Assembly: GCA_003140235.1 (NCBI GenBank)
Contig: PLJN01000101.1
Span: 27,062-88,668 of the forward strand
Length of the DNA: 61,607 nucleotides
Reading direction: 5' to 3'
From: Acidobacteriaceae bacterium
GTDB lineage: Bacteria; Acidobacteriota; Terriglobia; Terriglobales; Acidobacteriaceae
This document shows positions 1 through 7,306 of this stretch, in pieces; positions within the stretch are counted from its first letter, which is position 1, and every line of letters begins with the position of its first letter. A program made the position numbers and the translations under genes. Under the pieces are notes generated by a model that did not search any database, was not told where the DNA came from, and saw only the letters and a list, made by a program, of their open reading frames with translations.

Positions 1-112
1 TGGCCACGGGACGGCCTCGTTTCGTGATCAACACTGGCTCTCCGGTGGCACATACCTTCTCCATAACGGAAAGGCAGTGCGTTTTGAACTCTCCTGCTGC
101 CATCTTCTTCAT
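1..112 (-). CDS. Phd/YefM-type antitoxin, partial (runs off window start)
   Basis: The minus strand from 112 reads MKKMAAGEFKTHCLSVMEKV, then continues with a GEPVLITKRGRPVA segment before the window ends. This is the classic N-terminus of a Phd/YefM antitoxin: a short DNA-binding domain in which a strand-helix start (AAGEFKTHCLSVMEKV) is followed by the ITKRGRPVA strand. The family neutralises a toxin, usually Doc, VapC or RelE-like, and represses its own operon. An AAGGAG ribosome site lies 5-6 bases before the ATG. About 37 residues are visible; the rest, and presumably the toxin gene, lie outside the window. The palindrome at 122-161 directly upstream fits autoregulation. Family assignment is strong; the toxin partner is unknown. 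Confidence 0.8.
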   Translation of the reverse strand, partial: MKKMAAGEFKTHCLSVMEKVCATGEPVLITKRGRPVA

Positions 113-121
113 GTCTTGCTC

Positions 122-161
122 CTTATATCTATGGTCATATTGTAATGACCATAGACATAAG
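122..161 (-). promoter_or_regulatory. Palindromic operator over the antitoxin promoter
   Basis: Two 17-base arms (122-138 and 145-161) form an inverted repeat with a single mismatch around a 6-base centre. The inner arms are ATGGTCAT and ATGACCAT. Read on the minus strand the centre is TACAAT, a good -10 box, and TTGCCT lies 18 bases upstream of it as a -35. The repeat therefore covers the core promoter of the Phd-type gene, as expected of an autoregulatory operator. What binds it is inferred from the family, not shown. Confidence 0.75.
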
Positions 162-175
162 AAGGCAAGACGTTT

Positions 176-260
176 CGCGTTCATCCGCGCAAATCCGCGG
201 TAAGCTATCGCTTTTGCACGAAAGATCAGCGTCATCAGCGTCCTCAGCGGTAAGGTTTTG
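176..260. repeat. Dispersed intergenic repeat, family A, copy 1
   Basis: This copy starts with GCGTTCATCCGCGCAAATCC and ends with ATCAGCGTCATCAGCG, a short divergent spacer and CAGCGGTAAGGTTTTGT. An almost identical copy in the same orientation lies at 1565-1645, and shorter copies of the left half are at 4219-4250 and 59627-59660. It is non-coding and of unknown function. Copies 1 and 2 flank the sigma factor pair. Confidence 0.8.
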
Positions 261-356
261 TTGGCGGCCCCAAAAATATTTTTACCGCAACTGTGATTTT
301 TCCCTTGCCAGCGCGAATAACAGCATGACAGAACAAGCTGTGGCCCGAGGAAACAC

Positions 357-851
357 ATGACAATGCCAGCACTCCAGGACACATTTCAAGCCCTGGTGGA
401 TGAACACAAGAAAATCCTCTACAAGGTCTGCAATTCCTATTGCCGCAACCGCGACGACAGGGACGACCTTGCGCAGGAGATCATCGTCCAGCTCTGGCGC
501 TCGTTTGAGGCGTTTGACGATCGCGTGCGGTTCTCCACGTGGATGTACCGGATCGCCCTGAATGTTGCAATTTCCTTCTACCGCCGCGAGAGCACGCGAA
601 CACGTTACGTGGTTGCGGATGAATCGCACCTTATGGAAGCGGCCGCCACGGAAAATCAGCCAGAGGACATACGGTTGCTGTACGAATTCATTGCGGAACT
701 GGACCCGCTGAACAAAGCTCTCGTCCTGCTTTACCTGGATGGAAGCAGTTATCAGGAAATCGCGGAAGTGCTGGGAATCAGCGAAACCAACGTGGCAACA
801 AAGATCAGCAGATTGAAAAGGACCATGCAACAAACATTCGCAGGAACTTAA
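357..851 (+). CDS. ECF-type RNA polymerase sigma factor
   Basis: This 164-residue protein has the two-domain plan of an extracytoplasmic-function sigma factor. Sigma region 2 lies at about residues 10-75 (DDRDDLAQEIIVQLWRSFEAF, then FSTWMYRIALNVAISFYRR for -10 recognition and melting). Region 4 lies at about 108-158, with the helix-turn-helix SYQEIAEVLGISETNVATKI binding the -35 element. The ATG follows a GAGGAAACAC ribosome site. The next gene, 24 bases downstream, is a membrane protein that may act as its anti-sigma factor, which would make this a signal-responsive switch. No autoregulated promoter could be identified. Family is certain; the regulon is unknown. Confidence 0.93.
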   Translation: MTMPALQDTFQALVDEHKKILYKVCNSYCRNRDDRDDLAQEIIVQLWRSFEAFDDRVRFSTWMYRIALNVAISFYRRESTRTRYVVADESHLMEAAATENQPEDIRLLYEFIAELDPLNKALVLLYLDGSSYQEIAEVLGISETNVATKISRLKRTMQQTFAGT

Positions 852-875
852 AACGTAATAAAGGAGTGAGACGTG

Positions 876-1541
876 ATGGACTTGGATGAACTCAAACAGA
901 AGTGGGCTGACTATGATCGCAAACTCGAAACAAACATCCGTTTGAACCGGCAATTGTTAATGGCAACCAACTTAAATCGGGTGCGGTCCCCGTTGCGGCG
1001 CGTGGCCTTTTTCCAGAGCCTGGAGGCGATCATTCAGTTTGGTGTCGTCGTCGTACTCGGTTCCTTCATCTACGACCAGATTTCCGCGCCGCGGTTTGCG
1101 CTGCCGGCTGCCGCCCTGGACGTGTTCGCGATCGCCATCCTGGTGGCCATGATTCGGCAGATTGCGGGCGCTCTGCAGATTAACTATGACCGGCCAATTG
1201 CCGTCATCCAGAAGCAGCTTGCCGACCTGCGTGTGCTCCGTATCCGGTACATCCAGGGGATTTTTCTCGTAGCAACGCTGGCCTGGACGCCGCTTCAGAT
1301 TGTCGCGCTGAAAGGATTCTGGGGAGTGGACGCCTACAAATCATTCGGCGCCGCGTACCTGGTAGCCAATCTGTTGGTTGGACTGGCCATCATCCCGCTG
1401 GCGGTCTGGCTGTCAAAGAAATTCGGCGATCGCATGGGCCGCTCGCCGTTCCTGCAACGTTTCATGAGAGACCTGGCGGGATATAACCTGAATGCAGCCA
1501 CCGGCTTTCTCGCGACCATTTCTGAATTTGAGAAAGAGTAG
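876..1541 (+). CDS. Membrane protein paired with the ECF sigma factor (possible anti-sigma)
   Basis: This is a 221-residue protein with a charged cytoplasmic N-terminus (MDLDELKQKWADYDRKLETN, about 45 residues) followed by four hydrophobic stretches near residues 48-67, 72-95, 123-145 and 160-180. I do not recognise a named domain. Similar four-helix proteins often sit directly behind ECF sigma genes in soil bacteria and are presumed membrane anchors or anti-sigma factors; that role is inferred from position only. An AAGGAGTGAG site precedes two in-frame starts, GTG at 873 and ATG at 876. I chose the ATG, which lies 9 bases from GGAG. No zinc-binding anti-sigma motif (HxxxCxxC) is present. 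Confidence 0.75.
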   Translation: MDLDELKQKWADYDRKLETNIRLNRQLLMATNLNRVRSPLRRVAFFQSLEAIIQFGVVVVLGSFIYDQISAPRFALPAAALDVFAIAILVAMIRQIAGALQINYDRPIAVIQKQLADLRVLRIRYIQGIFLVATLAWTPLQIVALKGFWGVDAYKSFGAAYLVANLLVGLAIIPLAVWLSKKFGDRMGRSPFLQRFMRDLAGYNLNAATGFLATISEFEKE

Positions 1542-1564
1542 CGTGATTACGTTTAGATTCTCGG

Positions 1565-1645
1565 ATCCGCGTTCATCCGCACAAATCCGCGGTAGACACA
1601 AGCCTGAACAATCAGCGTCATCAGCGTAATCAGCGGTAAGGTTTG
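1565..1645. repeat. Dispersed intergenic repeat, family A, copy 2
   Basis: Same orientation and nearly the same sequence as 176-260: GCGTTCATCCGCACAAATCC at the left and ATCAGCGTCATCAGCGT plus CAGCGGTAAGGTTTGT at the right, with a divergent middle of about 20 bases. The rest of the 1542-1821 gap holds no gene that I can support. Confidence 0.8.
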
Positions 1646-1821
1646 TCTCCAGAAATACCGTTGACTGAACGAATCGCAATATCTACGATTGACTTGAGCG
1701 CTAGGGGCGCATCCAGTCCGCGGAAAGGGCCATGCCCACCCAACTAACTTAACTGAAGGTTACGGACCTTCTTTCAGCCTGATTCGTGCGGACTCCAGGC
1801 GTGCCGTGAAAGGAGATTCGT

Positions 1822-3177
1822 ATGTTTCCCAACCCGCAAGACGCCCTTCCGCTTCCGCTGCGTCCGAGCCTTGAACGCTACAAGAAACTCGCCAAGGAAC
1901 TGGTCAAAGCCTGTAAGTCCGGCGATGAAACCGCGATCACTGACTGGGCCAGGGCCTGGATTGAATCACTGGTGAAACTGGCTGGTCTTGAGATCACGCC
2001 CCAGCTTCCGGTACACGTTGGCCGCTGGACAAACGACGTTGCGCGCTTCGCCCGCCGCAAATTGCTGGAAGGTGACCCAGCGGGCAGAGAGTGCGCTCTG
2101 GCTAACGCGCAATTCGTGATTGCGCGGTCGCAGGGCTTTGAGAGCTGGCCGAAATTCTCGAAACATCTCGAAGCGCTCGCGCGGAAGAGTTCGCCGGTCT
2201 CAAAATTCGAAGCGGCGGCCGATGCCATCATCATCGGTGATGTCACGACACTCAAACGATTGCTCCGCGAAGATCCAAAGCTCGTCCGCGCGACTTCCAC
2301 GCGTGAACACGGCGCTACGTTGCTGCATTACGTTTCGGCAAACGGCGTAGAAGGATACCGGCAGAAGACGCCGAAGAATATCGTCGTGATCGCGAAGTTG
2401 CTATTGAACGCCGGCGCCGAGGTCGATGCCCCAGCAGACGTATACGCCGGCGGATGCACAACTCTTGAATTAGCGGCGACCAGCGTCCATCCCGAGCACG
2501 CCGGCGTGCAGGAAGCGCTGCTGGAACTACTGCTGGACCACGGCGCGCAGCTTGAGCAGCCTTCGATTGCCGATCATGGACAATCGATTGTGATTAGCTG
2601 CATAGTCAATGGGCGTCCGAAGGCTGCTGAGTTCCTGGTCCGTCGCGGTGCGCGCATCGAACTCGCCGGGGCCGCGGCGATTGGACGGCTCGACGTCGTG
2701 AAGAGTTACTTCAACGAAGACGGCAGCTTGAAACCGAACGCCACGAAAGAACAACTTCAAGAAGGGTTCCGGTACGCCTGTGGATACGGCCGCAATAACG
2801 TTGTTGAGTTCCTGCTGGAAAAAGACAAGAACGTGGACCTGGCCGAGCACTGTGGTGACGGTCAAACCGGATTGCACTGGGCCACGATCGGCGGACATCT
2901 GGACACCGTCAAGCTGCTGCTGCGTCACAACCCGCCGCTTGAGGCAAAGAATATGTACGGCGGCACGGTGCTCGGTCAGACACTGTGGTCGGCGGCGCAC
3001 GGCGGCGATCCCGATGTATACATCGCTATTCTCGAAGTGTTGCAGGCTGCCGGCGCAAAGATGCCGGAGCTTCATGTGCCCGTGAACGCGCGCGTGGACG
3101 CATGGCTCGAGCAGCACGACAGTCGCGCCGAGCCAAGCTGGCATTGGTTCGGCGAAGGCCCCGCGGGAGGTAGATAG
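1822..3177 (+). CDS. Ankyrin-repeat protein
   Basis: This is a 451-residue protein with no signal peptide. Residues 1-130 are a helical region unlike ankyrin (PLRPSLERYKKLAKELVKAC), seen in a family of ankyrin proteins from soil bacteria. From about residue 133 ankyrin units follow: DVTTLKRLLREDPKLVRAT, HGATLLHYVSANGVEG, AKLLLNAGAEVDAP, LELLLDHGAQLEQP, AAEFLVRRGARIELAGAAA, GRNNVVEFLLEKDKNVDLA, GQTGLHWATIGGHLDTVKLL and a last degenerate unit. Such proteins act as protein-binding scaffolds in the cytoplasm; the partner cannot be guessed. The start follows AAAGGAGATTCGT. It stands alone, with repeat A2 upstream and a pseudogene convergent downstream. Confidence 0.88.
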   Translation: MFPNPQDALPLPLRPSLERYKKLAKELVKACKSGDETAITDWARAWIESLVKLAGLEITPQLPVHVGRWTNDVARFARRKLLEGDPAGRECALANAQFVIARSQGFESWPKFSKHLEALARKSSPVSKFEAAADAIIIGDVTTLKRLLREDPKLVRATSTREHGATLLHYVSANGVEGYRQKTPKNIVVIAKLLLNAGAEVDAPADVYAGGCTTLELAATSVHPEHAGVQEALLELLLDHGAQLEQPSIADHGQSIVISCIVNGRPKAAEFLVRRGARIELAGAAAIGRLDVVKSYFNEDGSLKPNATKEQLQEGFRYACGYGRNNVVEFLLEKDKNVDLAEHCGDGQTGLHWATIGGHLDTVKLLLRHNPPLEAKNMYGGTVLGQTLWSAAHGGDPDVYIAILEVLQAAGAKMPELHVPVNARVDAWLEQHDSRAEPSWHWFGEGPAGGR

Positions 3178-3181
3178 GAGA

Positions 3182-3403
3182 TCACTTACCGCCCCGCATT
3201 TCTTTCTCGCCCTTCCACAGCGCGGTGCTGATTCTCCGCTCGTGGAGCAGAGCAGGCGTCACGGGCATTTCCCGGCTACGGACAAACCGCTCGTGGTTCT
3301 CTTCCAGCTCTTCGGGGATATACCGGTAGTTGACCATCACGCCGAAAGAATCGCGCAGCCCGTACGTTCCGCAGATTGGCAAATGGATCAATCGATTCTG
3401 CAC
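3182..3403 (-). pseudogene. C-terminal remnant of a malonyl-CoA decarboxylase-like gene
   Basis: The frame reads TYGLRDSFGVMVNYRYIPE, then ELEENHERFVRSREMPVTPA, up to its stop at 3182. The pattern GLxxSxGxMVNYxYxxxxxExNHE is what I recall from the C-terminus of malonyl-CoA decarboxylases, which are about 450 residues long. Here only about 74 residues remain, and the frame runs upstream into the DinB gene without a credible start. The upstream part (VVQNRLIHLPICGT) is diverged. I read this as a truncated relic joined to the DinB gene. The alternative is a short gene of unknown function. Recognition is by motif memory only. Confidence 0.45.
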
Positions 3404-3450
3404 GACTTTGGAAAGAACAGCACGACGGGAGTTCGTACGAAGCACCTGAT

Positions 3451-3963
3451 TTACGGTTCGACCAGTTCCCATATTCGCGCAAGATGATGATCGTCGTGTT
3501 CGGCGACAAAATACAAATGGTCTACCAGCCGCATCGGCGTCTTCAAACGCGGGTGAGGAATAGATCGCGCAAAGAAGGATGCATCCAATTCATCCACACG
3601 CTTCAGCAGTATTTCTCTTGCCGCGCGGAACTCGGTCAGAATCTCCTCCAGTGAGCGCGCGTTGTGGTTCGCTTCGTCGGTCCTTTGGTTTGTCAGATCT
3701 GCCACGGTGAGTTGGTCGGCGGACGCTGCAAAGTCCTCCACTCGCGCCAGCCACAGCGGTTCCATGTCGGCCAAATGACCCGCGTGTTCCTGCGCCGACC
3801 ACTTTTCTTGCGTTCTCTCGGCCAAGATCTTGTGAGAACGGCCACGAAGCATCTCTTCAAGTCTGGCCGGAGCGCCACGCAGACGCGCGCGCAGGTTCGG
3901 AAGCAGTTCCACCGGAAACGAAAATTCAAACTTGCGTTCAAACCAGATTGGCACCTGACTCAT
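3451..3963 (-). CDS. DinB family protein
   Basis: This 170-residue four-helix-bundle protein of the DinB/YfiT type carries the expected metal-ligand histidines: one in helix 2 (WSAQEHAGHLADMEPLW, about residue 60) and a HxxxH pair in the last helix (HLYFVAEHDDHHLARI, about 150-165). Family members bind nickel, zinc or iron and include thiol-dependent transferases and many proteins of unknown activity. No substrate can be read here. The gene is transcribed away from the aldo-keto reductase region and its 3' end abuts the decarboxylase remnant. It is not closely similar to the second DinB protein at 7307-7789. Confidence 0.85.
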   Translation of the reverse strand: MSQVPIWFERKFEFSFPVELLPNLRARLRGAPARLEEMLRGRSHKILAERTQEKWSAQEHAGHLADMEPLWLARVEDFAASADQLTVADLTNQRTDEANHNARSLEEILTEFRAAREILLKRVDELDASFFARSIPHPRLKTPMRLVDHLYFVAEHDDHHLARIWELVEP

Positions 3964-4311
3964 GAATTCCGCCGATCACTGTAAATTTGGCCACGCGCCA
4001 TGCCGAGCGCCGTCACCACGAACATGTTCAGGACCCGCGAGGGCAGACTTTGGCGCTCCTCTTAATACTGACGCCTTTTCATCGTGACAGATATGCGGTC
4101 ACTGAGCAACACGATCGGGCGAGTATCTGGCAGTGAACTTAGGTCGTGTCGTCCTCAACGCAGATACGAAAATGCCAGAGGTAGAGAGGCGGCACTGCCG
4201 CGTCTCTTCGATTGTCATATCCGCGTTCATCCGCGTAAATCTGCGGCAAAGTCTTGTTTCAAGCAAAAATAAATTCATCTTCTTGCGTTCAGCATTAATC
4301 CAATACAAATC
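3964..4311. other. Intergenic stretch with a partial family A repeat
   Basis: No gene with coding character is visible here on either strand. Positions 4219-4250 contain CCGCGTTCATCCGCGTAAAT followed by CTGCGGC, the left half of dispersed repeat family A. The stretch separates a minus-strand DinB gene from a plus-strand aldo-keto reductase, so it should contain both promoters, but no convincing -35/-10 pair stands out. Confidence 0.6.
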
Positions 4312-5277
4312 ATGCAGACACGACAGCTAGGCAACTCCGACTTGCAGATCACTCCCATCGGCATCGGCGCATGGGCCATGGGCGGCGGCGACTGGGCTTT
4401 CTCCTGGGGACAGCAAGAGGACGGTCAATCGATCGCCGCGATTCACACCGCGCTCGACGCGGGCGTCAACTGGATTGATACGGCGGCCGTCTACGGACTG
4501 GGCCACTCGGAAGAGGTCGTCGGCAAAGCCATCGCGGGACGCGCCAACCGTCCTTACATTTTCACCAAGTGCAGCCTGGTGTGGAATGAAAAGCACGAAA
4601 TCGGACACAGCCTGAAAGCCGAGTCCGTGCGGCGTGAACTGGAGTCCAGCTTGCGCCGGCTGAAAGTGGATGCCATCGACCTCTATCAGATCCACTGGCC
4701 CGATCCCGAGGGCGAGATTGAAGAAGGCTGGCAGACGCTGGCCCAACTGCAAAAAGACGGCAAGGTCCGGTACATTGGCATGTCGAACTTCAACGTAGCG
4801 CAGATGAAGCGCATCGCAAACATCGCGCCCATCACCTCGCTGCAGCCGAACTACAACATCGTGACCCCCGACATTGAAAAAGACATTCTGCCGTTCTGCC
4901 GTGAGCAGCACATCGGCGTCATCGTCTACTCTCCGATGAAGTCGGGCTTGCTCACCGGCAAAATGACTCGCGAGCGCATCGCTCAGCTTCCGCCAGACGA
5001 CTTTCGTCCAAGAACGGCCAGCTTTAAAGAACCGCTGCTCAGTCGCAACCTTGGACTCGTGGAGGTGCTACGCGGTATAGGCGAGCGCCACAACCACACG
5101 CCGGGCGAGGTCGCAATTGCCTGGACGCTGCGCGATCCAATCATTACCGGAGCCATTGTAGGCATGCGTTCTGCCGAGCAGGCCAAGCAGATTGTCCGCG
5201 CGGCGGAATTCCGTCTGAGTCCTGATGAGATTCTCGAGATCGAGGCTTATCTTAAGGCGAATCCTGTAGCTGCGTGA
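4312..5277 (+). CDS. Aldo/keto reductase
   Basis: This is a 321-residue NADPH-dependent oxidoreductase with the aldo-keto reductase (beta/alpha)8 plan. The catalytic tetrad can be placed: Asp and Tyr in NWIDTAAVYGLGHSEE (about residues 62-78), Lys in YIFTKCSLVW (about 87), and His in DLYQIHWPDP (about 128). Cofactor-binding segments include IGMSNFNVAQM and the late RSAEQAKQIVRAA region. The substrate is not predictable; it resembles the broad group of general-stress or sugar-aldehyde reductases. It starts at ATG 4312 with no strong ribosome site. The next gene, a Rossmann protein, follows in the same direction after 46 bases and may be cotranscribed. Confidence 0.93.
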   Translation: MQTRQLGNSDLQITPIGIGAWAMGGGDWAFSWGQQEDGQSIAAIHTALDAGVNWIDTAAVYGLGHSEEVVGKAIAGRANRPYIFTKCSLVWNEKHEIGHSLKAESVRRELESSLRRLKVDAIDLYQIHWPDPEGEIEEGWQTLAQLQKDGKVRYIGMSNFNVAQMKRIANIAPITSLQPNYNIVTPDIEKDILPFCREQHIGVIVYSPMKSGLLTGKMTRERIAQLPPDDFRPRTASFKEPLLSRNLGLVEVLRGIGERHNHTPGEVAIAWTLRDPIITGAIVGMRSAEQAKQIVRAAEFRLSPDEILEIEAYLKANPVAA

Positions 5278-5323
5278 GCCTTTAGTGCTGGGCAAACCAG
5301 GTGGGTCGGCAAAGACAAAATTC

Positions 5324-5989
5324 ATGAAACTTAAAACAATCATTACCGGAGCAACGGGCATGGTCGGGGAAGGTGTCCTGCTCGAGTGCCTGAAGCATCC
5401 CGATGTAGAACAGGTTTTGGTCATCAATCGAAAGCCGGGAGGAGTGTCGCACCCAAAACTGCGTGAAATCGTTCATGTTGATTTTTTAAATCTGGCGCCC
5501 CTGGAGCAACAATTGATTGGATTCAACGCTTGCTTTTTTTGCCTGGGTGTATCGTCCGTCGGCATGAGCAAGGAGGAATACGCGCATATTACCCGCGACC
5601 TCACGCTGAACGTGGCGCAGCTGTTGGCGAAATTGAATCCGGAGATGACCTTTTGCTACGTAACCGGTGCGGGTACCGACAGCAGTGAACAAGGACGAGT
5701 TGCCTGGGCGCGCGTAAAAGGCGCTACTGAAAATGCCTTGCTGCGGCTGTTCAAACAGGCCTATATGTTCCGCCCCGCTTTTATGAAAGCTACGCCGGGC
5801 CAGAAAAATGTAAAAAGTTACTACAAGTTTTTTAACTGGCTCTATCCCTTTGGCAGGGCACTTTACCCTGCGGGATTTTGTACTTTGCAGGAAGTGGGGC
5901 TGGCGATGATTAAGGCAGTTAGCGAAGGCTATCCGAAACAAATTCTGGAAGTAAAAGACATCGTTAAGCTGGCAAAATATTCCCGTTAG
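5324..5989 (+). CDS. Atypical SDR / NAD(P)-binding Rossmann protein
   Basis: This 221-residue protein opens with KTIITGATGMVGEGVLLECL, the GxxGxxG dinucleotide loop of an atypical short-chain dehydrogenase. A later VTGAGTDSSEQGRVAWARVK segment supplies the Ser/Thr and Lys region used for nucleotide or substrate contact. It resembles the YbjT/HTATIP2-like group of small epimerase-fold proteins, many of which have no known substrate. The open frame extends back to a GTG at 5285, but the Rossmann strand begins right after ATG 5324, so I use that start. It lies directly downstream of the aldo-keto reductase, suggesting a redox pair. Confidence 0.85.
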   Translation: MKLKTIITGATGMVGEGVLLECLKHPDVEQVLVINRKPGGVSHPKLREIVHVDFLNLAPLEQQLIGFNACFFCLGVSSVGMSKEEYAHITRDLTLNVAQLLAKLNPEMTFCYVTGAGTDSSEQGRVAWARVKGATENALLRLFKQAYMFRPAFMKATPGQKNVKSYYKFFNWLYPFGRALYPAGFCTLQEVGLAMIKAVSEGYPKQILEVKDIVKLAKYSR

Positions 5990-6011
5990 CGCGACAGGGA
6001 TCCGGCACCGT

Positions 6012-6050
6012 TCCTCCCCCTTCGGCAAGCTCAGGGTCGGAATGACAAAA
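6012..6050. repeat. Dispersed intergenic repeat, family B fragment
   Basis: This stretch, read on the minus strand, contains GTCATTCCGACCCTGAGCTT followed by GCCGAAGGGGGAGGAAC. It is nearly the same as 7903-7940, the left arm of the second family B element. It is non-coding and lies between the SDR gene and the GIY-YIG element. Confidence 0.65.
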
Positions 6051-6096
6051 CCTTTATGTTACTTCCAACTTTCAGAATGACAAGAGCCTGTTGGTA

Positions 6097-6490
6097 CTTG
6101 TCATTCCGAACGTAGTGAGGAATCTGCTTTCATTTCACTTTCGGTGTAGGCGGATCGAGCGGCTTACCCCAGTCCTCTGCAAGGTCTCCCCACGTGGGAT
6201 TGAAGCGCTCGATCAGAACAACCTTCTTGTCTCGCGCCCATCCTTTCACCCGCCTTTTCCCTGGCGATGCAATTGTTCACATATTGAAACGGTCCGTAAT
6301 ACACCAGCCGGTTTGATCTTGTATCTCTTGGTGAAGCTCTCAACCTTGCCTTCTTTGTGCTGCATCACTCGGCTGAATAGCGAGTTTGTCATGCCGACAT
6401 AAATTCGGCGCGACTTGCTGGACATGATGTAAACCTAGAATTTCCACTCGCGGTGCAAAGCAGATTCCTCACTCCGTTCGGAATGACAAG
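6097..6490. mobile_element. GIY-YIG relic boxed by 34-bp inverted repeats
   Basis: The arms at 6097-6130 and 6457-6490 are inverted copies of each other with 33 of 34 positions matching (CTTGTCATTCCGAAC at the outside, GAGGAATCTGCTTT inside). They abut the start and stop of the broken GIY-YIG nuclease gene, so the unit is arm, gene, arm. The right arm occurs unchanged at 7855-7888. I infer a small nuclease-carrying mobile or repeat-propagating unit that has decayed. No target-site duplication was identified with confidence. Confidence 0.6.
6130..6455 (-). pseudogene. GIY-YIG endonuclease domain gene, broken by one stop and two frameshifts
   Basis: Read from 6455 down, the codons give HREWKF, a TAG stop, then VYIMSSKSRRIYVGMTNSLF and SRVMQHKEGKVESFTKRYKI. 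A frameshift then leads to NRLVYYGPFQYVNNCIAREK, and a second frameshift to KGWARDKKVVLIERFNPTWG with DLAEDWG near the end, and a TGA at 6130-6132. Pieced together this is a complete small GIY-YIG protein: VYI and IYVG for the GIY-YIG signature, the Arg of helix 1 (SRVMQHK), and the C-terminal ERFNPTWxDLAEDW block common in this family. Three lesions in about 100 codons show it is dead. These standalone nucleases are usually of unknown role. Confidence 0.85.
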
Positions 6491-6626
6491 AACTTAGACA
6501 TTTTTCACCATTCCGAAATAACACCAGTCTTCTACATGGGTTCCAGGGGAGACGCGGCGCTTCATGCGCGGCATTGTATATGACACCGGGGACAGCCAGG
6601 CTTCCCCTTTTCCCAGTTGCGGCGGC

Positions 6627-7193
6627 TCACGCACTTTTTGTCTTGTGCCGCTTTCGGTAAAGCCTGGCACGCATCCGGTCGCCACAGCGGTTCGCAGCAC
6701 ACCATCGTCTGAGTCCAGGCCGCGAGTCGTCATAAAACACAACCTTGCACCCGGCATTTTCGCAGCGACGAATTCGTTTGCGCTGCGTTGGATCTCCCAG
6801 CAACATCACGGCGTCCTGGGCGATCGTCGCCAACGCTCTGGCGGCCGCCGGCTGATGCCAGTGCATCGATCTGGCCGCAAGGTCGAGTTCCCTTGTCAGG
6901 CCAGGCTGCCGCGCCATGCGATTCATCAGGCGTATATCACCAGCAGCAGGATTCGTGCGTCCCACCACGGCTCCCACAACTCTCCAGATTGCTCCACGCA
7001 GCATCCTGGCGCTCTTCAGGTCCTGGAGACTTATTCTTACGCGCGGAAGACGCAGCGGACTCAGTTGCAGCCATCGACCAAGCTCCGCGGGCGTTGTGAG
7101 CCGTTCGAACCGGGCCCCGTAGCCCATGTCTCCGGTGTGCGCCAGGTCCAGGCACAACCTCCCAATGAAACCGAAATCCTTGGCGATGGCCAT
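6627..7193 (-). CDS. CGNR zinc-finger / ABATE-domain protein
   Basis: This is a 188-residue protein. Residues 1-130 match the plan of the ABATE (putative stress-induced transcription regulator) domain, beginning FGFIGRLCLDLAHTGD. Residues 140-185 form the CGNR zinc finger: RRCENAGCKVVFYD, then RRWCAANRCGDRMRARLYRK. The four cysteines are in place, but the signature CGNR reads CGDR. Family members are presumed DNA-binding regulators in the cytoplasm. It diverges from the DinB gene at 7307, which could be its target. A basic C-terminal tail (RKRHKTKSA) fits nucleic acid binding. Confidence 0.85.
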   Translation of the reverse strand: MAIAKDFGFIGRLCLDLAHTGDMGYGARFERLTTPAELGRWLQLSPLRLPRVRISLQDLKSARMLRGAIWRVVGAVVGRTNPAAGDIRLMNRMARQPGLTRELDLAARSMHWHQPAAARALATIAQDAVMLLGDPTQRKRIRRCENAGCKVVFYDDSRPGLRRWCAANRCGDRMRARLYRKRHKTKSA

Positions 7194-7306
7194 TGCAGTC
7201 TCCCGCTCCGTAAGTTATATTTACCCAGGTGCGTCATGGGTTATACTAATGATGCGCCGAAAAGTAATTGAAAAGCAAGATCGCCTAAAAAAGGATGGTG
7301 CTCATC

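Noticed and set aside
145-360. 71-codon plus-strand frame at the window start
   Set aside because: It lies across the operator and the family A repeat, lacks a ribosome site and has repeat-derived sequence only.
6091-6402. 103-codon plus-strand frame over the GIY-YIG region
   Set aside because: The opposite strand carries recognisable but broken GIY-YIG codons; the plus frame includes repeat arms and no motif.
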